A stretch of 64,000 nt of DNA from NCBI RefSeq assembly GCF_007670255.1, contig NZ_SZVS01000008.1, positions 62,001 to 126,000 of the forward strand, given 5' to 3'. Source of the DNA: Paenarthrobacter nicotinovorans. Its GTDB lineage: Bacteria > Actinomycetota > Actinomycetes > Actinomycetales > Micrococcaceae. The notes beneath the pieces were generated by a model, which worked only from the letters and a program-made list of their open reading frames with translations, was not told where the DNA came from and did no database searches. Position 1 is the first letter of the stretch, and each line of letters opens with the position of its first letter. Below are positions 25,557-34,107 of this stretch, piece after piece. The translations under genes and the position numbers were made by a program.

Positions 25557-26524
25557 CTCGCGTCTCCGCCTGGTTCCAGGCCCGGCACGGCCCCTGGCAC
25601 CCGGCTTCGGTCCGGGGGAGCCAACCACTCCTGTCCTTGCCCGAGGTCGGTGACACTGTCCAGCATGTCGCCACCGCGAAGCGCTACTGCCTCCAGCTGG
25701 GTGGGGGCAGTGAGGAACCATGCTTCGTAGTGGTCATCCAGGACGCCGTGCGCTTGCGGCAGCCAGGCGGTGAAGACCGGTTTGTTTTCGACCTGCAGTG
25801 CTTTCAAAGGCTCGACGCCGGGCACGTCACCCAGGATGAGGCGCGCCTTGGCTTGTGCTCCAAAGGCGATGTCTCCTGTGGCCTCGAAGTAGATGTCGGA
25901 TTTCCACAGCATGTTCCGGAAAGCGCAGTAGTTGGATGCGGCCAGTTTCAGGGGCAGTCCCAGGGGCTCGGGCCGCTCAATTTCGATGTAGCAGCCCAGT
26001 TGGCCGTCTTGGTCGTACTGTGCGGACACGGTGGAGTCGGTGACCACGAAGTCCAGGTTGGCCTGGTGTTTGGGCATGCCCCAGATCCCCTTGCCGCCTT
26101 TGACGGAGATTTCCGTGCTGACGGGCAGGTCCACCACGAACTGTCCCAGCTTGAAGGTCTTCTGGAACAGCAACGGCAGCAGGGGCGGGGCAGGCCTGCT
26201 GCCATGGGTGATGGCGATGGCCAGGGAGTACTCGATGTATTTGCCGATGTCCGTGGACTTGTAGTTGACCACGGTCACGACCAGCAGGCCCTTGCCGCCG
26301 AGGCTGAAGGGCCTCATTTCAGCGCCGGGCAGGACCGCTGCGGCCGCGCGTTTGTTGATGGGGAAGGCCGCCATCAACACCGGGGAATCGTCGGAGTTGA
26401 CCGGCATGACGTACTTGATTCCGTCGGCAAAGGCATGCTGGCCACGGAGCTGTTCCTGCCGTCGGGGAACCGGTGAGGGCATGAGCTTGAGCAGGGGAGT
26501 GAGAAGTTGGGTGAGGTTCTTCAT
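25553..26524 (-). CDS. Acetoacetate decarboxylase family protein
   Basis: 323 aa. Central acetoacetate-decarboxylase-like barrel: YVMPVNSDDSPVLMAAFPI, VVTVVNYKSTDIGKYIEYS and GGKGIWGMPKHQANLDF, where Lys152 occupies the position expected for the Schiff-base lysine. It is longer than classical acetoacetate decarboxylase (about 245 aa), with a 60-residue C-terminal extension. The reaction in this operon is unknown; family members also bind or modify other small carbonyl compounds. Overlaps both neighbours by 4 nt. Confidence 0.8.
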   Translation of the reverse strand: MKNLTQLLTPLLKLMPSPVPRRQEQLRGQHAFADGIKYVMPVNSDDSPVLMAAFPINKRAAAAVLPGAEMRPFSLGGKGLLVVTVVNYKSTDIGKYIEYSLAIAITHGSRPAPPLLPLLFQKTFKLGQFVVDLPVSTEISVKGGKGIWGMPKHQANLDFVVTDSTVSAQYDQDGQLGCYIEIERPEPLGLPLKLAASNYCAFRNMLWKSDIYFEATGDIAFGAQAKARLILGDVPGVEPLKALQVENKPVFTAWLPQAHGVLDDHYEAWFLTAPTQLEAVALRGGDMLDSVTDLGQGQEWLAPPDRSRVPGAVPGLEPGGDAR

Positions 26525-27594
26525 GGCGTTGGCTCCTGGTGTGTGCCCCTCTGTTGGGTTCCGTTCAGCTCCTGGACGATGACAGGGAACGTGTCTTGCC
26601 AGGCACGCTCGCCAAAGAAGACATCAAGGTGTCCGTAGCCCGGGATGAGATGGAGGGAGTCTTTGCCGGGGCGGTGTTTTTGGAAGAAGTCGTAACTGCG
26701 TTGCTGGCTCTCCGGGAGGAAGCAGCGGTTGTCCAGGCCCGCGATGAAGGCGAAGCGGGCGTCCGTTTGCGGAGCTTCCGCCACGAGGTTCGCCGGGAGT
26801 TCCGGGTGGTTTCCGGCGGCCACCATGTGCCCGGCCTTGATGCTTCGGCCCATTTCTTCGAAGAATGTCACCGGCACCTCCGCGAACTCGCCGCTGAGCC
26901 ACTGGTGCGTGGCGTCGTCGAGGTTTTCGTGCGACCAGAGGGCGGGACGGCCGCTGCCGTAGGTGAAACTGACCATCTTGCAGACGGTGTTTTCGCACTC
27001 GTGGTGGGTGGCTTTGACCAGGCCGCGGATGGCCCGGGTGAAGTAGCCCTGCGATTTGTAGCCCCAAGCGGGCGACAGATACGGGGTGAAGACTTTCACC
27101 ACAGGTGTCAGGTAGTCGATCTTCAGGCGGGAGAAGGCCGGCACCACCGGGTGGAGCGAAACCGCGTTGGAGACAATCGTGTCCACGTGCGGCAACAGCC
27201 CGGCGACGGCGGCCATGGTGAACGATGTTGACCCCTGGCAGTGGATCACAGCCTTCATCGTTTCCGCCCCAGTAGCCTTCAGGACATGCTCGACGGCGGC
27301 CGGATGGTCATTTACGGCGGCGTCGGCAAGGGTCCAGGACAGGGGGTCGAGGTCGATGGAGGCCCGCCAATTGAGCATCCACACGTCCCAGCCGTCTTCC
27401 AGGAGGACATCGACCAGCGTGGTCCGGATCGGTGGCCTGAAGAGCTCGGCACGGACCCCGGAACCGTGGACAAGCAGCACGGGGCCTTTGGTGGTTTCCG
27501 CCGGTGAGGTCACGTGGACCAGGCTCAGTGGAGTGTTGTCCCGGGCACGGAACGGGATCACCTCCGTCCGGTGCTCGGCACGGGTAATGATCAT
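26521..27594 (-). CDS. Alpha/beta fold hydrolase
   Basis: 357 aa. Oxyanion strand VLLVHGSG (40-46), nucleophile elbow HCQGSTSF with Ser122 (not the usual GxSxG), acid candidate in GLDNRCFLPE and base histidine in GYGHLDVFFGE near the C-terminus. Related by eye to the hydrolase domain that is fused to cholesterol-oxidase-like GMC proteins in some bacteria. Likely an esterase or lipase on a lipophilic substrate. Overlaps both neighbours by 4 nt. Confidence 0.85.
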   Translation of the reverse strand: MIITRAEHRTEVIPFRARDNTPLSLVHVTSPAETTKGPVLLVHGSGVRAELFRPPIRTTLVDVLLEDGWDVWMLNWRASIDLDPLSWTLADAAVNDHPAAVEHVLKATGAETMKAVIHCQGSTSFTMAAVAGLLPHVDTIVSNAVSLHPVVPAFSRLKIDYLTPVVKVFTPYLSPAWGYKSQGYFTRAIRGLVKATHHECENTVCKMVSFTYGSGRPALWSHENLDDATHQWLSGEFAEVPVTFFEEMGRSIKAGHMVAAGNHPELPANLVAEAPQTDARFAFIAGLDNRCFLPESQQRSYDFFQKHRPGKDSLHLIPGYGHLDVFFGERAWQDTFPVIVQELNGTQQRGTHQEPTP

Positions 27595-29564
27595 GGTGGG
27601 CTTCCCTCCTGTGCATTGCCGATGGCCTGTGTATTGCTGACGGGCTGTGCATTGCTGACTGCCTGTGCGATGGTGACGGGATTTTCAAGCAGCCGCACGG
27701 CAGGCAAGCCGGCCTCGGGAACCAGCCGCGCGCCGTCGTCGTTCCTCTCCAGCCGCCAGTCGCGGCAGATGGTGTCCACCGCCAGGGGGTAGACGGTCAG
27801 CGAGCCGTCCGCGGCGAGGTGGAGGCGGAGGAAGCCTTTGTGGTCCTCAATGGCCTGGCCGGACATCTTCCACGTGGACACTTCGCCGCTGGGCGTCGCC
27901 AGGATGAACAGCGCGAACGCCTCACTTCCCAGCACCCAACCGCCCACGTACACCAGGGCCAGTGCCAGCAGCACCACCAGGAAGTCCGGCCAGGTACCGG
28001 GCCAGGGAAGCAGGATCACGACGGCGGCACTCACCGCGAGCGCGGACAGCTGGCAGAGCGCTCCCCGGGCAAAGACGATGATCCCGGCAGTGGTCAGATG
28101 CAGGATATGCGCTGCAAAGGTGGTCACCGTCAGAAGCACCGGGATGGCGAGAACCACGGCGGACACAAGGAGCGCGGTGTTGCCGTGCGTGAGCCCACGC
28201 AGGCTCTCCATGAAGGAAGCGCCGCTGAAGGCGCTGAACACGGTCCAGACGGTCAGGGCGGCAACAACGTGCACCACGCCCATGGTGAGGCCGAAGCCCG
28301 GGTTGCGCACCGGTAGCCAGGCCGGGGTGAACGGATTGGCCAGTCGCGGGCCCAGGAGGTGTGAGTCGGCTCGGTCGGGATAAATGGTGGGGGTTCGCGT
28401 GAAATGGCGGGTGGGCGGCTGCTGGTTGCCTGGGGGTGGGGCGCTGGTCGACCCTCCCGGACCGGCGGGGGCGGGAAGGTGGAGCTCCTCCGGCAGCCAG
28501 TGGGCGTCCGACAAATACGCGCCACCGAGTCCGCATGTCATGAGCTGGGTCTTGGCGTGTAGGCCCGGAGAGTCATCTTCATAGCGTGAATAGTGGTGGA
28601 GATCGCCGGTGAGCCAGAGTCGGACACTGGCCCCTGTTGCTTCAAACAACTGTGTTTCCGGGTTGAAGCGGCGGTGCAGGTAGTCCTGCTCAAAAAAGCC
28701 GGCTTGCCGGAAGCCTGCGCTCCCTTTGACCCAGAAGGGCGCCGCGACGCACAGCATGATCGCGTCCCCGGGCTGCAATTGGGAGGTGACGTTCCGGTAG
28801 AAGTACTCAAGTTGCGGCTCGTCGATGTACTGGCCCAGTTGGCTGTCCAGGCCCAGCAGCCACCACCCCGGGGTGCCGCGATGGCCCGGCCGGGGAGCGT
28901 CGCCCGTGAGCCGCAGGGCGAAGTAGCTGCGCGTCTGGATGGTCCGCCATCTGCCGATGCTCCGGTTCCGCGTGAAGATCCGGATGAACGACGTCAGGCC
29001 GTCATACCAGTCGTGGTTGCCGGGCAGGGCCACCATGATCGGCGCTTCGGTGAGTGGCCCGTGTGCAGGCAACGCCATCCGGTAGGGCCCCACCATCCGG
29101 TCCTCATATCCGGCCGGGGACGCCACGGGGTACACCTCGTCGCCACCGAGGACCAGGATATGGCCCCTGGGAAGATCGAAACCTCCAACACTGAGCACGT
29201 CCTGCGCCAGCAGGGAGGCAACCGTGTAGGTGGCATCGAAGCCGTCCCCAAGGTCGGCCGTGAAATCGAGCCACAGTTCGGATGGTCTTTCCGCGCCCCT
29301 TTCAAGATCAGCGGGGGCCGGCAGGCCGCGCGCGATGACCGCAGGCTGCGCGGGTTGGCCAGGAGCGGGCAGATTGTCCAGGCTCAGCTGATCGGCGGGG
29401 AAACTGCCCTCCAACTCGCGTTTGTCACCGAAATCGGCGAACACTGTGGCGGCCATGACTTTCAGCGCAGTGCGCGCCAACGACTTCGGCGCGAGCCACC
29501 GTACCGCCGTTCGGGGCGTGAAACCCAGGACCGCGCGGAGCTGGGCGAGCTCCCGGCTCTTCAT
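27591..29564 (-). CDS. Metallophosphoesterase with C-terminal membrane domain
   Basis: 657 aa. Residues 95-350 hold the calcineurin-like phosphoesterase motifs: DFTADLGD (100-107), GGDEVYP (140-146), GNHDWYDG (182-189) and LTGDLHHYSRY (about 323-333). A proline-rich linker follows (about 372-395), then four membrane segments (about 425-560), and a cytoplasmic beta-rich tail. The last 30 residues are an imperfect repeat (AQAVSNAQPVSNTQAIGNAQ) encoded by four 18-bp DNA repeats. Substrate unknown; head-group or pyrophosphate hydrolysis is possible. Overlaps both neighbours by 4 nt. Confidence 0.85.
   Translation of the reverse strand: MKSRELAQLRAVLGFTPRTAVRWLAPKSLARTALKVMAATVFADFGDKRELEGSFPADQLSLDNLPAPGQPAQPAVIARGLPAPADLERGAERPSELWLDFTADLGDGFDATYTVASLLAQDVLSVGGFDLPRGHILVLGGDEVYPVASPAGYEDRMVGPYRMALPAHGPLTEAPIMVALPGNHDWYDGLTSFIRIFTRNRSIGRWRTIQTRSYFALRLTGDAPRPGHRGTPGWWLLGLDSQLGQYIDEPQLEYFYRNVTSQLQPGDAIMLCVAAPFWVKGSAGFRQAGFFEQDYLHRRFNPETQLFEATGASVRLWLTGDLHHYSRYEDDSPGLHAKTQLMTCGLGGAYLSDAHWLPEELHLPAPAGPGGSTSAPPPGNQQPPTRHFTRTPTIYPDRADSHLLGPRLANPFTPAWLPVRNPGFGLTMGVVHVVAALTVWTVFSAFSGASFMESLRGLTHGNTALLVSAVVLAIPVLLTVTTFAAHILHLTTAGIIVFARGALCQLSALAVSAAVVILLPWPGTWPDFLVVLLALALVYVGGWVLGSEAFALFILATPSGEVSTWKMSGQAIEDHKGFLRLHLAADGSLTVYPLAVDTICRDWRLERNDDGARLVPEAGLPAVRLLENPVTIAQAVSNAQPVSNTQAIGNAQEGSPP
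27610..27681. repeat. Four tandem 18-bp repeats inside the metallophosphoesterase gene
   Basis: Four imperfect 18-bp units on the plus strand, each beginning TGTG (27610, 27628, 27646, 27664). Units 2 and 3 are most alike. In-frame, they encode the six-residue repeat near the protein's C-terminus. Confidence 0.85.
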
Positions 29565-32215
29565 CGCTTCGGCTTAAGGGGGAACGGCACGCGCCTGGGT
29601 ACCCGACCATAGACCCGCCACAGCTCGCCGCCAAACAACGTCCCGAACGTCAGCAGGCCCGCAGCGGGAGCAGGCCCCGCTGCCCGGAAGGTGGTCAGCT
29701 GCTTGGCGAAGTCCAGTGGGCGGATGAACATGATCCCCGCGCCGACGACGCCTTCCCGGGTGCCTCCCACCTCGATGTCCGGTGGGACGTGGCCCTGCAG
29801 AATCGTTGCGTACAGCGTAGTGGTATCGGGCCAGAGGTCCAGGCCCGCCTCATTGTGGATGAGCTTGTGTCCGGCGAAAGTGAAGGGCGTTCCGCCCGGG
29901 TCCCGCAACCACAACCGGTACAGCATGCGCCTGGCCGGCCTGCCGTCGTCGGAACTATCTTCCACGAACAGGTTGAACCAGCCACGTTCCACGGGCTGCC
30001 GGCCCCCGAAGTAGTCCGCCAGTACGTAGCCCTCCGCCTTGGCCGGGTGCCGGGGATCAGCGGCGAACGCGTCAATGTCCTCCGCGGTAATGGTCAGTTC
30101 GAACATGATCTTCCGGGACCTGTCCCTGCCCAGGCTCCTGCCCTTCTCCGGATCGGTGACGCCCGGGCTGAACCAACCGTGCATCTGCTCGGTGAAGCGG
30201 ACCGAGGTAGCTTCCTTTGCCGCCCTGCCTGGCATTTGCAGGCCACGCGTACCCGGCGACTGCGCCTGTGCCCGGGCAGGGGCGCTCGCAGGCTGTTCGG
30301 GCCGCGCCGCCTTGCCTTTGGTGGCATCAGGCGCCAAGGACCGCGGTGCCATACTGCCGACGTCGACGACGGCGCCAGCCGCCTCCCGCTCGATTGTGTC
30401 CTGGGCCGCGGCCGCGTCGCCGGGGCTGATGCCGCGGTGTCGGGCCTTGGTGCCCGCTTCGACGATGTGGGCGCTGGCCCGTTCGGCGAAAGCGGCGATG
30501 GTCAGTGACGGGTTGGCGCCAACCGGTCCAGGCATCGCAGCACCATCGACCACGAACAAACCGGGGTAGCCAAAGACTTCCCCGTACGAATCACACACGG
30601 CCTCGGCGGGGTGCCTTCCGGCAGGTGCCCCACCGATCGGATGGACGGTGATCACGCGTTTTGCCCACCAGAGCGGATTGTCGATGAAGTCGCCGTCCAG
30701 GTCCTTCGCGATCTCCGACATTGTCTGCCGGACCCGGCCGAAGTACTCGGTGGATGTTGCCATGGTCCAGGCGATGGCGAGCCTGCCGTCGCGGAGTGTC
30801 ATGACGCCGTCGGGTATGTCCCGGCCCATACCCAGCAAGGGCACCGAACTGGCCGATAACCGCCCGTCACCCAACGCAGCGGCGAGGTCCGCCGAGACGT
30901 TGGACCGGCCGGCGTCGAACAGCCTGTCTTTGAAGAGCTGGCCCGCCACTTTGGCTGTGCGCTTGACGGCGGTCTTCAGCCGGGCCGTTTCGATCAGCCA
31001 GTTCATGAAGGCCGGATACCCGGCGTCCTCCACGTAGTAGCCGCGGCCGTCGCCGTCGTCGTCGTTCGAATCCGGGACCCTGACTGCGGTGGTGATGACC
31101 GGTCCCTTGCTGCCGGTGAGGGTGCGGACGCCGGGGCGGGAGCCGTTGGAAGCGGGTGTCTTGGCGTCCATGATGAACGTCAGGAGGTCGCCGTTGCCGC
31201 TGAACCGGGTACCGAGGGCGTCGCTGAGGGCCGGGAGGGAGCCATGGTTGCGGAGCAGGAGGAAATTGGTCCCGAACGTCCCCGCACCCAGGATGAGCCG
31301 GCGACAGTGGATGATGCGCTCGGTGAGCAGCCCGCCCTGGTTATCGGGGTGGTGGATGACGTAGCGGACCTCGTAGCCACCGCCTTCCGTGCCGGGAGCC
31401 AGAGGGCGGATGCCCCGGACATCGTGGAAGGTGCGGATGTCAGCGCCCTTGAAGGCCGCCGCTGACAGGTAGTTGTGGTCAAGGGTGTTCTTGGCGCCGG
31501 CGTTGCAGCCGATGTCGCATTCACCGCTCAGGGTGCAAGTAGTCCGCACAGTGCTGGGGCCGTGGATGCTGCTGTAGTGGGGGAGAGGCAGTGCTTGGTT
31601 GGTGCGGGGTGCTGCGCCCGGGCCGCTGGAGAAGGTGACGGCGATGGGAGGGCGGGTGATGGAAAGGCCCAGGTTTGCCGCTGTCTTCTCCATGGCCATG
31701 GTCTTGGCTGTGTCCTGGTACGGGTAGGGGACGGGCTGCAGCATCGCTTCAGCGGCGTCGTAGAAGGGATCGAGGTCGGCCCTGGTAAACGGCCAATTCT
31801 CGTAACCGCCTCCCGGGACCGGGGACTCGTTGACGAACCACTTCTCGTCCTTGCGCAGGAGCACGTTGGCGTAGATGAGCGAACCCCCTCCGAGTCCGCT
31901 TGAGACCAGCCCCTCGGTCCCGCGGAAGGTCCACGCATCGAACAGGCCGTACAAGCCGCGGTCCGGGTCCCAGAAGTTCTTGCCCATCTCCGACGGCGTT
32001 CGGGCAAAACTCCCGGGCGGGTACGGTTTACCGCGTTCCATCAACACCACGGACTGGCCGGCTTCGGCGAGCCGCAAGGCCGCTACCGAGCCGCCAAAAC
32101 CCGATCCCACAACCACCGCATCCACCTTCTCGATGCTGTGCGGGCTGTGGCGTCGTGGATCATCAGCGGATTCAGGACCCGCATCCCCACTGTTCCCGGT
32201 CCCCAGACGACCCAT
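29561..32215 (-). CDS. GMC oxidoreductase (cholesterol-oxidase-like) with extra C-terminal domain
   Basis: 884 aa. FAD-binding N-terminus VDAVVVGSGFGGSVAALRLAEAG (GSGFGG at 37-42), GLGGGSLIYANVLL near 108, and the C-terminal GMC signature HPIGGAPAGRHP...GLFVVDGAAMPGPVGANPSLTIAAFAERA with the active-site His and Asn, ending near 610. A low-complexity Ala/Pro linker (about 620-680) joins a second domain of about 200 residues (FTEQMHGWFSP...AGHKLIHNEAGLDLWPDTTTLYATIL...), seen by eye also next to GMC modules in other bacteria. It probably oxidises a sterol-like or other lipophilic alcohol; the substrate is not shown. First gene of the overlapping operon; AGAGGA lies 6 nt before the ATG. Confidence 0.88.
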   Translation of the reverse strand: MGRLGTGNSGDAGPESADDPRRHSPHSIEKVDAVVVGSGFGGSVAALRLAEAGQSVVLMERGKPYPPGSFARTPSEMGKNFWDPDRGLYGLFDAWTFRGTEGLVSSGLGGGSLIYANVLLRKDEKWFVNESPVPGGGYENWPFTRADLDPFYDAAEAMLQPVPYPYQDTAKTMAMEKTAANLGLSITRPPIAVTFSSGPGAAPRTNQALPLPHYSSIHGPSTVRTTCTLSGECDIGCNAGAKNTLDHNYLSAAAFKGADIRTFHDVRGIRPLAPGTEGGGYEVRYVIHHPDNQGGLLTERIIHCRRLILGAGTFGTNFLLLRNHGSLPALSDALGTRFSGNGDLLTFIMDAKTPASNGSRPGVRTLTGSKGPVITTAVRVPDSNDDDGDGRGYYVEDAGYPAFMNWLIETARLKTAVKRTAKVAGQLFKDRLFDAGRSNVSADLAAALGDGRLSASSVPLLGMGRDIPDGVMTLRDGRLAIAWTMATSTEYFGRVRQTMSEIAKDLDGDFIDNPLWWAKRVITVHPIGGAPAGRHPAEAVCDSYGEVFGYPGLFVVDGAAMPGPVGANPSLTIAAFAERASAHIVEAGTKARHRGISPGDAAAAQDTIEREAAGAVVDVGSMAPRSLAPDATKGKAARPEQPASAPARAQAQSPGTRGLQMPGRAAKEATSVRFTEQMHGWFSPGVTDPEKGRSLGRDRSRKIMFELTITAEDIDAFAADPRHPAKAEGYVLADYFGGRQPVERGWFNLFVEDSSDDGRPARRMLYRLWLRDPGGTPFTFAGHKLIHNEAGLDLWPDTTTLYATILQGHVPPDIEVGGTREGVVGAGIMFIRPLDFAKQLTTFRAAGPAPAAGLLTFGTLFGGELWRVYGRVPRRVPFPLKPKR

Positions 32216-32340
32216 GGCCGTTCCTCTCAGAGGAGAGCTGACTACATGGCAGCGGCAGAGGGCGCCGGCGTGGCCGGGCGTTGCCTCCGCGGACTATGGG
32301 CCTTATGTTCCCACCGGGCAGTGGATCTGTAAATGAGGTG

Positions 32341-32369
32341 GACTAATGCTGTTATTGCCCGGCTGTCAA
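32341..32369 (-). promoter_or_regulatory. Candidate promoter of the seven-gene lipid operon
   Basis: Minus strand: consensus -35 TTGACA (32369-32364), 17-nt spacer, weak -10 TTAGTC (32346-32341). The -35 overlaps the stop codon of the upstream gene. It leaves a leader of about 120 nt before the GMC gene. Confidence 0.4.
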
Positions 32370-32797
32370 AGGATCCGCGCGTAGACCATGTCGAAGTCGT
32401 GCTCCAGCGGTCCGCCCGGGTACGTTCCGCGCTCCAGACGGGCGGTGATCGTGTTCCGGTCTTCGCTGAACCGGCCTACGAACCGTTGCGGCCAGTCGGG
32501 TCCGTCCCTGAAGAGCGTCCACACGTCGTCCTTCAGTGTCATGTCGTAGATCCGGGCGACGCCGCGGGAGTCGAAGTAGTGCTGCTGGAAGGCCCCGTCA
32601 GAGCCGGTGGTGCCGATGATGCTGACGGCGTTGGGATACTCCGGCCGTTGGACTGTGGAGCGCTGGATCAGGAAACCGCCACCTTCCAGCCACTCGAAGC
32701 TGGTCCGGCCGTATGTTTGTGCCGTGGGAATGGTGGTCTCCCAGACGCCAACAAGGACGTTGAGCTGCTCCAGCGCAGGTTCAGGATTCCGTGCCAT
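32366..32797 (-). CDS. DUF1579-like hypothetical protein
   Basis: 143 aa soluble protein: LNVLVGVWETTIPTAQT... FEWLEGGGFLIQRS...IIGTTGSDGAFQQHYFDSRGVARIYDMTL. The pattern (start with a helix, GxW, then antiparallel strands) resembles DUF1579/lipocalin-like calycins, which have no firm function. AAGAAGG precedes the ATG. It lies upstream of the lipid operon on the same strand, 150 nt away, and could be part of the same transcription unit, although a promoter candidate sits between. Confidence 0.6.
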   Translation of the reverse strand: MARNPEPALEQLNVLVGVWETTIPTAQTYGRTSFEWLEGGGFLIQRSTVQRPEYPNAVSIIGTTGSDGAFQQHYFDSRGVARIYDMTLKDDVWTLFRDGPDWPQRFVGRFSEDRNTITARLERGTYPGGPLEHDFDMVYARIL

Positions 32798-32910
32798 GAC
32801 CGCCTTCTTTTTCGTGCGTGCCGACAGCTTCAGGGTAGAACCAGCCGGGTCCGCCGCATAGGGTGTGCCGGGTCTGGTCGTGCTGCCTGGCCCAATGGCA
32901 GGATGGGCCC

Positions 32911-33504
32911 ATGACCCTCGTTACGTGTGATCTCACTGTGTCCCTTGACGGCTACGTTGCCGGTCCGCACCAGAGCCGGGAGCAACCGCTCGGTGAAGGC
33001 GGAGAAAAGCTGCACCGGTGGCAGTTCAAAGAACGCGACATCAACGCGGCCGAGGTGGCCGGGATTCTCGAAGCCGGTGCGTACATCATGGGCCGAAACA
33101 TGTTCGCCGGGCCGGGGGAAGGGCTCTGGGAGAAGGAATGGCGCGGCTGGTGGGGTGAAGAACCGCCTTACCATGCCCCGGTTTTCGTGCTGACCTCCCA
33201 CGAGCATGAGCCCCTGGTGATGGACGGCGGCACCACGTTCCACTTCGTCAATGACGACATCGAGTCGGTGCTCGCACGCGCCAAGGACGCTGCGGGTGGG
33301 AAGAACGTTGCCATAGCCGGAGGTGCTTCGACAGCCAGGCAGTTCCTGTCAGCCGGACTGATCGATGAGCTGCGCCTCCACGTCGCGCCGGTGGTCCTGG
33401 GCGGCGGCGAGCGCTTGCTGGATGGGGTGGGGGAGTTGAAGCTGGAGCCCCTGGAGGTCCGGGGAACCAGCCTGGTCTCGCACCTGCGGTACAAGGTGGG
33501 CTAG
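32911..33504 (+). CDS. Dihydrofolate reductase family protein (RibD C-terminal-like)
   Basis: 197 aa. The RibD C-terminal/DHFR fold is visible: VTCDLTVSLDGYVAGP at the N-terminus, GAYIMGRNMFAGPG, VFVLTSH, NVAIAGGASTARQFLSAGLIDELRLHVAPVVLGGGERLLDG. Such proteins act as stand-alone NADPH-dependent reductases of unknown substrate rather than in riboflavin synthesis. ATG 32911 is chosen for the AGGATGGG upstream and the family N-terminus. Palindrome family B follows the stop. Confidence 0.85.
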   Translation: MTLVTCDLTVSLDGYVAGPHQSREQPLGEGGEKLHRWQFKERDINAAEVAGILEAGAYIMGRNMFAGPGEGLWEKEWRGWWGEEPPYHAPVFVLTSHEHEPLVMDGGTTFHFVNDDIESVLARAKDAAGGKNVAIAGGASTARQFLSAGLIDELRLHVAPVVLGGGERLLDGVGELKLEPLEVRGTSLVSHLRYKVG

Positions 33505-33532
33505 GGGCTGCCAGCCGGCGCTGGGGGAACGC

Positions 33533-33601
33533 CGAGTTCGCGGGAAAGCTGCCAATTCGCCGGAAGCTTCCCTGCGAGCTCGCACCGTTCCCGCGAACTC
33601 G
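33533..33601. repeat. Intergenic palindrome family B, copy 1
   Basis: Perfect 14-bp outer arms CGAGTTCGCGGGAA (33533-33546) and its complement (33588-33601), with a central palindrome GGAAGCTTCC (33562-33571). Related to the elements at 54491-54554 and 55331-55403. It lies between the reductase gene and umuD. Confidence 0.8.
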
Positions 33602-33646
33602 CCGGGAACCGCGCGGAATGTCCGCCGATCGCTGTACACTCGAGTA

Positions 33647-33662
33647 TCGAACATATATTCGA
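33647..33662 (+). promoter_or_regulatory. LexA (SOS) box of umuD
   Basis: TCGAAC-ATAT-ATTCGA, one mismatch from the actinobacterial LexA consensus TCGAAC-N4-GTTCGA, 14 nt before the umuD start. It is the exact reverse complement of the box at 39611-39626. Confidence 0.85.
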
Positions 33663-33675
33663 ATAAAGGTGTGTT

Positions 33676-34107
33676 GTGGGCGTGATAGTCGGCCCCCGCG
33701 TGATAGATGCGGGCTTTTCCTTGATGTCGGTGCTGCTGGCTCCCGTGGCTGTGGCGGCGGGGTATCCCTCGCCGGCGCAGGATTACTTCGATGGCAGGAT
33801 TGACCTCAATGAGCACCTGATCAAGGACGTCACCAGCACTTTCGTCGTGCGGGTCACCGGCCAGTCCATGGAAGCTGCCGGGATCAGCGACGGCGACGAG
33901 TTGATCGTCAACCGGGCGTTGGAACCCAAGGACGGGTCCGTCGTCGTCGCTGTTTTGGACGGTGAGCTGACCATCAAAAGGTTGCGTATCACCCCGACGG
34001 GCGTGGTGCTGCAGGCGGACAACCCCGCCTTTCCGGACATCAAGGTAGCGGCGTTATCGGAACTGACCATCTGGGGCGTAGCGACGACATGCCTCCACCA
34101 TGTCTAG
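33676..34107 (+). CDS. umuD: UmuD-like S24 peptidase, subunit of error-prone polymerase
   Basis: Self-cleaving partner of the UmuC translesion polymerase in the SOS response. 143 aa. LexA-type S24 features: cleavage-site Ala-Gly in VAVAAGYPSPAQDYFD (28-29), nucleophile Ser64 in GQSMEAAGI, base Lys101 in LTIKRLRI. The start is GTG with AAAGGT 5 nt upstream. A LexA box directly precedes it. The matching umuC lies 5.6 kb downstream instead of adjacent. The stop overlaps the stop of the convergent lacI gene. Confidence 0.9.
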   Translation: MGVIVGPRVIDAGFSLMSVLLAPVAVAAGYPSPAQDYFDGRIDLNEHLIKDVTSTFVVRVTGQSMEAAGISDGDELIVNRALEPKDGSVVVAVLDGELTIKRLRITPTGVVLQADNPAFPDIKVAALSELTIWGVATTCLHHV

